Shown one piece after another: positions 44,737 to 53,389 of a stretch of DNA of 64,000 nucleotides. Under the pieces are notes generated by a model. That model made no database searches. It saw only the letters and a list, made by a program, of their open reading frames with translations, and was not told the origin of the DNA. Position numbers and translations under genes: made by a program. This stretch comes from Streptomyces achromogenes (lineage in GTDB: Bacteria; Actinomycetota; Actinomycetes; Streptomycetales; Streptomycetaceae). How positions within the stretch are numbered: position 1 is the stretch's first letter; every line of letters starts with the position of its first letter. The DNA is taken from positions 6,820,001-6,884,000 of the forward strand of contig NZ_JAUSYH010000001.1 of the NCBI RefSeq assembly GCF_030816715.1, written 5' to 3'.

Positions 44737-47553
44737 TCACTTCGCGTGACGCCCCGCCGCCAACCGGACGATGTCCACCCGCGAGCGGATCCCCAGCTTG
44801 CGGTAGACCCGGGTCAGGGTCGCCTCGACCGTCTTGACGCTGATGAACAGCCGCGCGGCGATCTCCCGGTTGGTCGCCCCCTCCATGACGAGCGCCGCGA
44901 CCTGACGCTCCATCGCGGCCAGTCCCGCCAGCGCGTCGGAGGGCGGGGTCTGCGCGGTGAGGACGGACGGTTCGCCCGCGCCCTGTGCGGCGGCCTCGTC
45001 CACCTGACGCAGCCAGGGCAGCGCCCGGCACCGCCGGAACAGCCGTGCCGCCTCGTCGTACGACGTCGGTCCCGGCCGTCCGGTGCGCAGCCGGGCCAGC
45101 GCGAACGCCGCCCGCGCCTCCTCCAGCCCGTAGCCGAGCTTGGCGAGCCGGTCCTGAGCGGACGTCAGCCGGGACAGCGCCCCCTCGTGGTCGCCGAGCG
45201 CCGCCCGCACCAGGGCCTCCGCCCGGTCCAGCACGGCCAGCACGCTCTCCCGGTCCAGCCGCAGCGCGTGTTCGCGCGTCACGGCGATGACGTCCTGCGC
45301 CTCTCCCGGCTCGCCGACCCGGACCAGCGCCTCGGCCAGGTCGCCCTGCCAGCGGCCGCGCGCCGGGTCGGTGATGCCCAGGCCCTGCTCCAGCTCGCGC
45401 ACCCGGCGCAGCGAGCCGACCGCGCCCGCCGCGTCGCCGGCCACGAACTGGGCGTGGCCCAGCGCCGCCAGGGCGCGCGAGAGGTACATCTGGTCGCCGT
45501 CCTCCTCGGCCCGCCCCGCCGCCTCCCGGGCCAGTGCCAGCGCCTGTCCCACGTCGCCGCCCGAGGCCTCGGCGAGGGAGGCCAGCATCGCGGAGGCGCC
45601 CAGGCCGATACCCGAGTCACGGGCCAGCCTGAGGCTCTCGCGGGCCAGGTCGAGGGCGCGTCCGCAGTGCCCGGAGCGCAGTTCGGTCTCGGCGAGGAAG
45701 CGCTGGAAGTGCACCTCGCTCTCGACCATGCCGCGCCGCCGGACCTCGCGCAGCAGCGCGGTGATCGTCGACCGGGCCTCGGGCAGCTGGTCGCTCATCA
45801 TCAGCCAGCGGAACCTCGCCGCGCCGACGCCGTTGTGGTGGCAGGCCACGTAGGGGTCCTGAGGCTCCCGCATGGCCTGCTTGATGGTCGCGGGGGCGTT
45901 CGGATGGCCCATCAGGGTCTCAGTTGACGACTGGAACGACAGCGCCATCAGCTCGGTGCGCCGGTCGCCGCCGCGCGCCGCAAGCTCCGCGGCGTGCGCG
46001 GCCTCCTGCCGCGCCTCGGAGAAGTCGCCCTCGACGATCAGCTTGCGCCAGGCGAGGTGGTAGTGGACGAGGGCGAGCAGCCGGGGGTCGTCGCCGGCGT
46101 CGGCGAGGGCCTGCGGGAAGACGGCGTCGACGTCGCCGAGGGCCTGTCCGGCGGCCTCGATGACCACCTCCCAGGCGCGGATCCGGTCGGCGGGGACGGT
46201 CGCCCGGGTCAGCACCTCACGCGCGATGTCCCGGGCCAGGTCCACCTCGCCGGCGGTGATGGCGTCCTCGGCGGCGCACAGCCGGTGTTCGTCCGGGCCG
46301 GGCGTGCCGTCCGGCGGGGTGTGCCGGGCGGCGAGCAGGCCGAGCGAGGCGGCCACTGACGGCGCGCCCCGGTCGCGGGCCAGGGCCGCGGCCTCGGCGA
46401 GCCGGGCGGCGACCTCCGGGTCGGTGCCGGTGGTGGCCATGGCGAGGTTGCGGGCCCGCTCGATCGGGTCGGAGGCGGCGGTGGACAGCGCGGCGTGCGC
46501 GGCCCGGCGCTCCTGCGGGGGCGCCTCCGCGTACAGCGCGGCGGAGATCAGCGGGTGCGCGAACCGGACGGCCGGGCCCTCCGGCTCGGTCGCCAGCAGT
46601 CCGAGGGCCGCCGCCTGCGCGGTCTCCGCCTCGGCGTTCTCCCGGCCGGCCGCGTGCAGCAGGGCCAGCGTGGGGCGGGCGCCGGCGCTGGCCACCAGCA
46701 GGGTGCGCCGGGCCTCGTCGGAGAGCATGTCCAGGCGGCTGAGGACCAGGGCGCGCAGCGAGGTCGGCACCGGCAGCGGCTCGCCGGGGCGGGGCGGCGT
46801 CGGGTTCTCGCCGAGGGCGCGGCCGAGCTCCAGCGCGAACAGGGGGTTGCCGCCGCTGGTGCGGTGGATCTCCCGGACCGTGGAGCGGGGCAGGTCGGTG
46901 TAGCCGCGGTGGTCGAGGAGCGCGGAGACCTGGTTGCGGGAGAGCGGGTTGAGGCGGACGGCGAGGGTGTCCGGCGGGGACGCGCGTAGATGCCGGTCGT
47001 ACTCCTGTCCCTCGGTGCGCACCGCGCACAGCAGCTGGACGGGGGTGTCGCCGAGACGGCGGGCGGCGAAGCCGAGGAGCTCGGCGCTCGCCGAGTCCAG
47101 CCACTGCAGGTCGTCGGCGACGAGCAGCACGGGGCCCGCGGCGGCGAGGATGCGCAGCGCGGACAGGACGGCCAGCCGCAGGGCGAGGCCGTCGCGCTGC
47201 AGCGTCGACTCGCCGCGCCCGGTGAGCGCCGACTCCAGGGCGGTGCGCTGCGCGGCGGGCAACTTGTCCGAGATCTCGTCCAGGACGAGGCCGAAGAGGT
47301 CCGCCAGGGCCAGGAAGGGGAGGTGGGATTCGGACTCGGTCGCCGAGCAGCGCAGGACGGTGCGCGCCGCGTCGCCGTAATCCGCGGCCAATGCCCGCAG
47401 CACGGTCGACTTTCCTATTCCGGCCGGGCCGTGCAGCAGGACACTGCCGCCGCGCGTCAGCTGGTCACGGGCGGACGTGACCAGCTCCTCCCTGCCGATG
47501 ACCAGGTCGGGGCGGCATCTGGCAGGCTCCTTGAAGTCCCGTCGCACGGTCAC
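44737..47553 (-). CDS. Large ATP-binding LuxR family regulator (LAL type)
   Basis: A 938-residue LAL regulator. It has an N-terminal AAA-type ATPase with Walker A GPAGIGKST (about 40-48) and Walker B VLLVADDLQW (about 145-155), a long TPR-like helical middle (about 330-850), and a C-terminal LuxR HTH (GATNREIAARLFISVKTVEATLTRVYRKLGI). Such proteins activate secondary metabolism or sugar genes. The GTG at 47553 has AGAAGGGAGCG before it. It lies between a trypsin gene and another LuxR regulator on the same strand. Its targets cannot be read from the sequence. Confidence 0.9.
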   Translation of the reverse strand: MTVRRDFKEPARCRPDLVIGREELVTSARDQLTRGGSVLLHGPAGIGKSTVLRALAADYGDAARTVLRCSATESESHLPFLALADLFGLVLDEISDKLPAAQRTALESALTGRGESTLQRDGLALRLAVLSALRILAAAGPVLLVADDLQWLDSASAELLGFAARRLGDTPVQLLCAVRTEGQEYDRHLRASPPDTLAVRLNPLSRNQVSALLDHRGYTDLPRSTVREIHRTSGGNPLFALELGRALGENPTPPRPGEPLPVPTSLRALVLSRLDMLSDEARRTLLVASAGARPTLALLHAAGRENAEAETAQAAALGLLATEPEGPAVRFAHPLISAALYAEAPPQERRAAHAALSTAASDPIERARNLAMATTGTDPEVAARLAEAAALARDRGAPSVAASLGLLAARHTPPDGTPGPDEHRLCAAEDAITAGEVDLARDIAREVLTRATVPADRIRAWEVVIEAAGQALGDVDAVFPQALADAGDDPRLLALVHYHLAWRKLIVEGDFSEARQEAAHAAELAARGGDRRTELMALSFQSSTETLMGHPNAPATIKQAMREPQDPYVACHHNGVGAARFRWLMMSDQLPEARSTITALLREVRRRGMVESEVHFQRFLAETELRSGHCGRALDLARESLRLARDSGIGLGASAMLASLAEASGGDVGQALALAREAAGRAEEDGDQMYLSRALAALGHAQFVAGDAAGAVGSLRRVRELEQGLGITDPARGRWQGDLAEALVRVGEPGEAQDVIAVTREHALRLDRESVLAVLDRAEALVRAALGDHEGALSRLTSAQDRLAKLGYGLEEARAAFALARLRTGRPGPTSYDEAARLFRRCRALPWLRQVDEAAAQGAGEPSVLTAQTPPSDALAGLAAMERQVAALVMEGATNREIAARLFISVKTVEATLTRVYRKLGIRSRVDIVRLAAGRHAK

Positions 47554-47797
47554 CGCTCCCTTCTGAGTGTCGTGTCCGGGCCAAATTCTAGGCAACGACT
47601 CTTTGAAATTCGGAGGCGGATCGTGGTGAGGGATATAACAACGTGACGCATAGGGAAATTCATGGCAACGGTGAGTGAATGGTTCCGTGTCGTGAGGGGC
47701 CTCCCTGGCCGGATGTGATCGCTGCCTCCGCCGTGCTCGGACCGGCCGTGCCCGCAGTGTCCCGCACCCCGGTCCAGGGGCGCGCCGACCGCTCGCG

Positions 47798-48694
47798 CTA
47801 CGGCAGCAGACCCGCTCTGCGGGCCGCGACCACCGCCTCTCCCCGGGTGCGTGCGCCCAGTCTGCGCATCGCCGATCTCAGGTAGCCCTTGACCGTCTCC
47901 GCCCGCAGCCCGAGCCGCTCGGCGATCGCCCCGTTCGTCGCCCCCGCCGCCACGCACGCCAGCACGTCCAGCTCCCGTGGGGCGAGGACGACCGGCTGCC
48001 GCACCGGGTCCTGCGACGGCCCCGAGGCCAGCAGCCCGCAGGCGTCGAGGAGGTCGGCGCGCAGCGCGGGGTCGGCGATCCGCGGGGCCAGGGCCCGCAG
48101 GGCCGCGTGCGCCTCGCGCACCTGCTCCCAGCCGGCCGCTCCGCCCGCCCCGTCCGGGCCCGCGGCCGCTCCCTCGCCCGGGACGACGCCCGATCCGGCA
48201 CCCGGTCCGAAGCCCGGCCCGGCCGCCGTCAGCAGCGCACGCACCTCGTCCTCGACGACCAGCGCCTGCTCCACGTCCCGTGCCGCCTGCGCCGCCGCGG
48301 TCAGCGTACGATCGCCCAGCGGCTGCGCCGTGCGCAGCGCCCCGTACAGCACCCCGCGGACCCGGCGCCGGACCACCACCGGGATCGCCAGCACCGAACG
48401 CAGGCCCTCCTCGGCGACGGCCGCGTCGTACTCGTGGCTGATCTGCCGGGAGAGCGAGTAGTCGGTCACCGCACACGGACGGGCCAGCGCCACCGCCTTG
48501 CCGCCGAGCCCGTACCCGGACGTCACCGTCAGCCCGCGCAGCGCGAGCCCGGCCGCGCCGCTGAACTCGCTGATCCGCATCCGCTGCCGCCCGGGCTCCA
48601 CCAGACCGCCGAAGGCGACCGGCAACCCGGTCGCCCGGCGCAGCCGCATGAGCGCACCGCGAATCTCCACCGTTCCGGTCGCGTCCGCTGCCAC
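47798..48694 (-). CDS. GAF-domain LuxR-type regulator
   Basis: A 298-residue regulator. The N-terminal half is a GAF-like sensor (LRRATGLPVAFGGLVEPGRQRMRISEFSG... VLAIPVVVRRRVRGVLYGALR). The C-terminus is a LuxR HTH (LDVLACVAAGATNGAIAERLGLRAETVKGYLRSAMRRLG). A Gly/Ala linker separates them. It is divergent from the acyl-CoA synthetase pair, which makes those genes probable targets. The GTG at 48694 with AAAGGGCGAG upstream is preferred to the longer frame. Confidence 0.82.
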   Translation of the reverse strand: MAADATGTVEIRGALMRLRRATGLPVAFGGLVEPGRQRMRISEFSGAAGLALRGLTVTSGYGLGGKAVALARPCAVTDYSLSRQISHEYDAAVAEEGLRSVLAIPVVVRRRVRGVLYGALRTAQPLGDRTLTAAAQAARDVEQALVVEDEVRALLTAAGPGFGPGAGSGVVPGEGAAAGPDGAGGAAGWEQVREAHAALRALAPRIADPALRADLLDACGLLASGPSQDPVRQPVVLAPRELDVLACVAAGATNGAIAERLGLRAETVKGYLRSAMRRLGARTRGEAVVAARRAGLLP

Positions 48695-48728
48695 GTTCTC
48701 GCCCTTTCCGCGCGGCGTGGTGCCGCAC

Positions 48729-48744
48729 ACCCCCGTTCGGGGGT
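48729..48744. promoter_or_regulatory. ACCCCC-GTTC-GGGGGT dyad between regulator and ligase genes
   Basis: Arms at 48729-48734 and 48739-48744 lie in the 124-bp divergent spacer, 34 bases upstream of the regulator start. It is a candidate autoregulatory operator. Confidence 0.45.
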
Positions 48745-48818
48745 AGTGAGACCTGCATCACGGATTACACGATGTCGGAGAGCCGCCCGGCAATGGTCCG
48801 GCACCGAGGAGGACACAG

Positions 48819-50486
48819 ATGACGGCGACGGAGCTCTTCCGCAGAGCCCGCGACTTCCTGCTGGAACACCGCGAGGACTACACAACCGCTTACGGGCGTT
48901 TCGAGTGGCCTCGCCCCGAGCAGTTCAACTGGGCCCTCGACTGGTTCGACGCCATCGCCGACGGCAACGAGCGCACCGCCCTGCACATCGTGGAAGAAGA
49001 CGGTTCCGAAACCCGCCGCACCTTCGCCGAGCTGTCCGAGCGCTCCGACCGCATCGCGAACTGGCTGCGCGGCCGCGGGGTGGCCGCCGAGGACCGCGTC
49101 CTCGTCATGCTCGGCAACCAGGCCGAACTCTGGGAGACGGCGCTCGCCGCGATGAAACTGCGTGCCGTCGTCATCCCGGCGACGCCGCTGCTCGGCCCTG
49201 CTGACCTGGCCGACCGCGTGGAACGCGGCCGGGTCAGGCACGTCCTCGTCCGGTCCGCGGACGCCGTCAAGTTCGACGAGGTCCCCGGCGACTACACGCG
49301 GATCGCGGTCGGCGGCGCACCCGAGGGCTGGCAGCGCTACGAGGAGGCGTACGACGCCCAGGCCGGCTTCACGCCGGACGGCCCGACCCTCGCCGACGAC
49401 CCGCTGATGCTCTACTTCACCTCCGGCACGACCGCCCGGCCCAAACTGGTGGAGCACACCCACACCTCGTACCCGGTCGGCCATCTGTCGACGATGTACT
49501 GGATCGGGCTGCGGCCCGGCGACGTCCACCTCAACATCTCCTCGCCCGGCTGGGCCAAGCACGCCTGGTCCAACCTGTTCGCCCCGTGGAACGCTGAAGC
49601 AACCGTTTTCATCCACAATTACACGCGTTTCGACCCGGTCCGCTTGATGGCGGAGATGGACCGGGCGGGCGTGACGACCTTCTGTGCCCCGCCCACCGTG
49701 TGGCGCATGCTCATCCAGGCCGACCTCACCCAGCTGCGCACCCCGCCCCGCGAGGCGGTGGCCGCGGGCGAACCCCTCAACCCCGAGGTCATCGAGCAGG
49801 TCCGCCGCGCCTGGGGAGTGACCGTCCGGGACGGCTTCGGCCAGACCGAGACGGCCGTCCAGATCGCCAACAGCCCCGGCCAGGAACTGAAGACCGGCTC
49901 GATGGGCCGGCCCGCCCCCGGATACCGGGTGGAGCTGCTCGACCCGGTGTCGGGCGCGCCGGGCGCGACGGAGGGCGAGATCGCGCTCGACCTGTCGGAA
50001 CGGCCGGTGGGCCTGATGACCGGCTACCACGGCGACGCCGACCGCAGCGCCGAGGCGATGGCCGGCGGCTACTACCGCACCGGGGACGTCGGAAACCGTG
50101 ACGAGAACGGTTACATCACCTACGTGGGCCGCTCCGACGACGTCTTCAAGGCGTCCGACTACAAGATCAGCCCCTTCGAGCTGGAGAGCGCGCTGCTGGA
50201 GCACGCGGCGGTGGCGGAGGCGGCCGTGGTCCCCGCCCCGGACGAGCTGCGCCTCGCGGTGCCCAAGGCGTACGTCGTCCTCGCCGAGGGCTGGGAGCCG
50301 GGCCCCGGCACGGCGAAGGCGCTGTTCGAGCACTCCCGCGAGGTGCTCGCCGCCTACAAGCGGATCCGCCGTCTGGAGTTCGCGCCGCTGCCCAAGACCG
50401 TCAGCGGCAAGATCCGCCGCATCGAGCTGCGCGAGGCGACGGCGGCGGGCTCCGCGGACGAGTACCGCGAGGAGGACTTCCGGTGA
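48819..50486 (+). CDS. AMP-dependent acyl-CoA synthetase (medium-chain/acetyl-type)
   Basis: A 555-residue adenylate-forming enzyme that joins a carboxylate to CoA through an acyl-AMP. The AMP-binding P-loop is YFTSGTTARPKLVEHTH (about 200-216). Other motifs are RDGFGQTETAVQ, YYRTGDV and YVGRSDDVFKASDYKISPFE. The catalytic Lys is in PKTVSGKIRRIELR near the C-terminus. Its closest look is to the medium-chain or benzoate-type branch. It is first in a two-gene operon; its TGA overlaps the next GTG. The two genes may handle different acids under the divergent GAF regulator. Confidence 0.88.
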   Translation: MTATELFRRARDFLLEHREDYTTAYGRFEWPRPEQFNWALDWFDAIADGNERTALHIVEEDGSETRRTFAELSERSDRIANWLRGRGVAAEDRVLVMLGNQAELWETALAAMKLRAVVIPATPLLGPADLADRVERGRVRHVLVRSADAVKFDEVPGDYTRIAVGGAPEGWQRYEEAYDAQAGFTPDGPTLADDPLMLYFTSGTTARPKLVEHTHTSYPVGHLSTMYWIGLRPGDVHLNISSPGWAKHAWSNLFAPWNAEATVFIHNYTRFDPVRLMAEMDRAGVTTFCAPPTVWRMLIQADLTQLRTPPREAVAAGEPLNPEVIEQVRRAWGVTVRDGFGQTETAVQIANSPGQELKTGSMGRPAPGYRVELLDPVSGAPGATEGEIALDLSERPVGLMTGYHGDADRSAEAMAGGYYRTGDVGNRDENGYITYVGRSDDVFKASDYKISPFELESALLEHAAVAEAAVVPAPDELRLAVPKAYVVLAEGWEPGPGTAKALFEHSREVLAAYKRIRRLEFAPLPKTVSGKIRRIELREATAAGSADEYREEDFR

Positions 50487-52180
50487 GCGGAGTGAGCGGG
50501 ATGAGCGGCCGGCCGTCACGGCCGGGGACCGGCTCCGGGCCTGGCTCGCCCTCGACGCCGGGGACCGGCTCCGGGCCCGCCTCCTCGTACGCCCACGGGA
50601 CGAGCACGACCGTGCTGCTCGGGGACACGATCGGGCAGAACCTGGACCGGGCCGTGGCGGCCTGGCCGGACCGCGAGGCACTGGTCGACGTGCCGTCCGG
50701 CCGGCGCTGGACCTACGCCCGGTTCGGCGCGGACGTCGACCGGCTGGCGCACGCGCTGCTCGCCGGCGGGGTCGCCAAGGGCGACCGGGTGGGCATCTGG
50801 GCGGTCAACTGCGCGGAGTGGGTGCTGGTCCAGTACGCCACCGCCCGCATCGGCGCGATCATGGTCAACATCAATCCGGCCTACCGCACGCACGAGGTCG
50901 AGTACGTCCTGAACCAGGCCGGGATCTCCGTGCTGTTCGCCTCCCTCAGCCACAGGACGAGTGACTACCGGGCGATGGTCGAGCAGGTGCGCCGCAGGTG
51001 CCCGCAACTGCGCGAGACCGTCTACTTCGGCGATCCGAGCTGGGACGCGTTGCTGCGGCGCGGAACGCCCGATCCGTACGAGGATCTGCGGACGCGCCAG
51101 AGCGAGCTGTCCTGCGACGATCCCATCAACATCCAGTACACCTCGGGCACGACGGGCTTCCCCAAGGGAGCCACCCTCTCCCACCACAACATTCTCAACA
51201 ACGGTTACTTCGTGGGTGAGTCGATCGCCTACAGCGAGCGGGACCGCATCTGCGTCCCGGTGCCCTTCTACCACTGCTTCGGCATGGTGATGGGAAACCT
51301 CGCGGCCACCTCGCACGGCGCCTGCATCGTCATCCCGGCTCCGTCCTTCGACCCCAAGGCCACGCTGGAGGCCGTCCAGCAGGAGCGGTGCACGTCCCTG
51401 TACGGCGTTCCCACCATGTTCATCGCCGAGCTGAACCTCCCCGGCTTCGCGGACTACGACCTCTCCTCGCTGCGCACCGGCATCATGGCGGGCTCGCCCT
51501 GTCCGGTCGAGGTGATGAAGCGGGTGGTCGCCGAGATGAACATGGCGCAGGTGTCGATCTGTTACGGCATGACCGAGACCTCGCCCGTCTCCACCCAGAC
51601 CCGCCGGGACGACGACCTGGAGCACCGCACCGGCACCGTCGGACGCGTCCTGCCGCACATCGAGGTGAAGGTCGTGGACCCGGTGGACGGCGTGACCCGG
51701 CCGCGTGGTGTTCCCGGCGAACTCTGCACCCGCGGATACAGCGTGATGCTCGGTTACTGGAACGAGCCCGAGAAGACCGCCGAGGTGATCGACGCGGGAC
51801 GCTGGATGCACACCGGGGACCTGGCCGTGATGCGGGAAGACGGATACGTGGAGATCGTCGGCCGCATCAAGGACATGATCATCCGGGGCGGGGAGAACAT
51901 CTACCCGCGCGAGATCGAGGAGTTCCTGTACGGCCACCCCGGGATCAGGGACGTCCAGGTCGTCGGCATCCCGCACGACACGTACGGCGAGGAGGTGCTC
52001 GCCTGCGTGATCCCGGCAGACCCGGCGGACCCCCTGACGCTGGAAGGACTGCGGGCGTACTGCCAGGGCCGGTTGGCGCACTACAAGATCCCGAGCCGGC
52101 TGCAGATCCTGGACGCCTTCCCCATGACCGTGTCGGGGAAGGTGCGCAAGGTCGAGTTGCGCGAGAAGTACGCCTTCTAG
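50483..52180 (+). CDS. Fatty-acid acyl-CoA ligase (AMP-binding)
   Basis: A 565-residue ligase. The P-loop is IQYTSGTTGFPKGATLSHHN (about 212-231). CYGMTETSPVS, MHTGDLAVMREDGYVEIVGRIKDMIIRGGENIYPREIEEFL and MTVSGKVRKVELRE (catalytic Lys) follow. This pattern fits medium- and long-chain fatty acid ligases. The GTG start overlaps the previous stop (GTGA at 50483-50486). The first 35 residues are a Ser/Gly/Pro tail created by a 36-bp duplication that encodes PGTGSGP twice, absent from relatives. Confidence 0.88.
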   Translation: MSGVSGMSGRPSRPGTGSGPGSPSTPGTGSGPASSYAHGTSTTVLLGDTIGQNLDRAVAAWPDREALVDVPSGRRWTYARFGADVDRLAHALLAGGVAKGDRVGIWAVNCAEWVLVQYATARIGAIMVNINPAYRTHEVEYVLNQAGISVLFASLSHRTSDYRAMVEQVRRRCPQLRETVYFGDPSWDALLRRGTPDPYEDLRTRQSELSCDDPINIQYTSGTTGFPKGATLSHHNILNNGYFVGESIAYSERDRICVPVPFYHCFGMVMGNLAATSHGACIVIPAPSFDPKATLEAVQQERCTSLYGVPTMFIAELNLPGFADYDLSSLRTGIMAGSPCPVEVMKRVVAEMNMAQVSICYGMTETSPVSTQTRRDDDLEHRTGTVGRVLPHIEVKVVDPVDGVTRPRGVPGELCTRGYSVMLGYWNEPEKTAEVIDAGRWMHTGDLAVMREDGYVEIVGRIKDMIIRGGENIYPREIEEFLYGHPGIRDVQVVGIPHDTYGEEVLACVIPADPADPLTLEGLRAYCQGRLAHYKIPSRLQILDAFPMTVSGKVRKVELREKYAF

Positions 52181-52296
52181 GGCTCAGGGCTCAGGGCGCA
52201 GGGCTCAGAGCCCAGGGAGCCGTGGCCGCCTCGCCGGGTCAGCCGGCTCGGCCGCCCGCCCCGGGCTCCTCGGCAGCGTCAGTCGCCCCGGGTGCC

Positions 52297-53160
52297 TCAA
52301 CCGCCTCGGGCGTCGAGGGCGTCGGCCGGCGGGTTGACCGGCTGCGGGGTGCCGGAGAGGTCCAGCACGAACAGCGGAACGCGCAGTTGGTCGGCCCGGG
52401 CGCGGGCGTCGTCCGCGTACCCGGCGAGCGAGAAGTAGACGCACTCCGCGGACTCCGTCATGGCCGTCAGCCACAGGCATTCCACGTCCCGCAGCGTGGC
52501 GGGCCGCACACTCGGGTCCACCTGGGCCAGGAGCCCCCGGGAGGCGAGACCGATGCCGGAGGTGGGCCGCTGGTCTGCCCGCCGGACGTCCCCGTGCCCG
52601 AGCCAGTTCAGATAGAGCGCCGCCGAGGTGACCGCGTCGCGCGCCGTGCGGATGGCGACGGGACGGAAGGCGCTCCGGGGTGCGGCCGGCGTCGGTGCCG
52701 GGGTCGGTGCCGCCGGCGTCCGCGGTTCCGGCGTCCGCGGTTCCGGTGTCTGCCCGGGGCCGGGTGGTGCGGGCGTCGCCGACGGTGCCGCCGGCTCCGG
52801 GCTCGGCTCGACGGCGGAATCCGCGCAGGAGTTGCCTGGGGAGATGCCCGGGCAGGGGTCTGCGGTGGGGTCGGCGTGCGCGTCCGCGGGCGGGTCGGTC
52901 ACGGGGAGGCGCAGCACCGTTCCGCAGGCGCATCCCAGTTCCGGGTGCGGCCACTGGTCCCGGCGCCCGCACGAGGGACACCGCAGGGCGATCCACTCGT
53001 CGTCCCACGACCGGTGCGCCACGGCGCTCGGGGCCGTCAGCCGGTCGAGCACCGGCGTGACGGGGGCGCCGCACGCGCACGGATAGGACGGCGCGGTGTA
53101 GTGGTGCTCCCGCCGGCAGGCCGGGCAGCGCACCTGCACGCTCACGGACATGACCCCCAT
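52297..53160 (-). CDS. Zinc-ribbon protein with a degenerate Mrr-like (PD-(D/E)xK) C-terminal domain
   Basis: A 287-residue protein. Two zinc ribbons are visible: Cys12/15 with Cys28/30, and Cys61/64 with Cys77/79. A Pro/Thr linker (about 100-165) follows. The last 115 residues match the order of Mrr-type restriction endonuclease folds: an N-terminal helix (AVTSAALYLNWLGHGDV), a strand pair (GIGLASRGLLAQVDP), ATLRDVECLWL, then YFSLAGYADDARARADQLRVPLFVLDLSG. The catalytic DGxD and QxK of Mrr read SGIG (Gly204) and QVD (Asp215). I infer a DNA- or RNA-binding relic without nuclease activity. AAGGAGG precedes the ATG closely. Confidence 0.62.
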   Translation of the reverse strand: MGVMSVSVQVRCPACRREHHYTAPSYPCACGAPVTPVLDRLTAPSAVAHRSWDDEWIALRCPSCGRRDQWPHPELGCACGTVLRLPVTDPPADAHADPTADPCPGISPGNSCADSAVEPSPEPAAPSATPAPPGPGQTPEPRTPEPRTPAAPTPAPTPAAPRSAFRPVAIRTARDAVTSAALYLNWLGHGDVRRADQRPTSGIGLASRGLLAQVDPSVRPATLRDVECLWLTAMTESAECVYFSLAGYADDARARADQLRVPLFVLDLSGTPQPVNPPADALDARGG

Positions 53161-53242
53161 CGTCCTCCTTCGGCACCCGCCTGTCCGTCTCTTGACGACC
53201 TTCGCGCCCCCACCTACATTGCTTCCAGATAGTAGAAAAAGT

Positions 53243-53259
53243 TTTCCGTATTACGGAAA
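53243..53259. promoter_or_regulatory. 17-bp palindromic operator upstream of gcl
   Basis: TTTCCGTA-T-TACGGAAA is a perfect dyad 131 bases before the gcl start. Its 15-base core recurs, with one changed base outside the central position, upstream of hyi. IclR-family repressors of glyoxylate and allantoin genes bind sites of this shape. Confidence 0.8.
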
Positions 53260-53389
53260 TAGCGCCTGAAGGGATTCGCGGGAAGCGGCGGAAACAGGCG
53301 GAAACAAAGGGAAGGGCTCACCGCGGGGCGCGACGGGAGAGCGAATCCGACAGCTGAACCCTCTGAAGCAGTCGAAGCAGGAGTACTCC

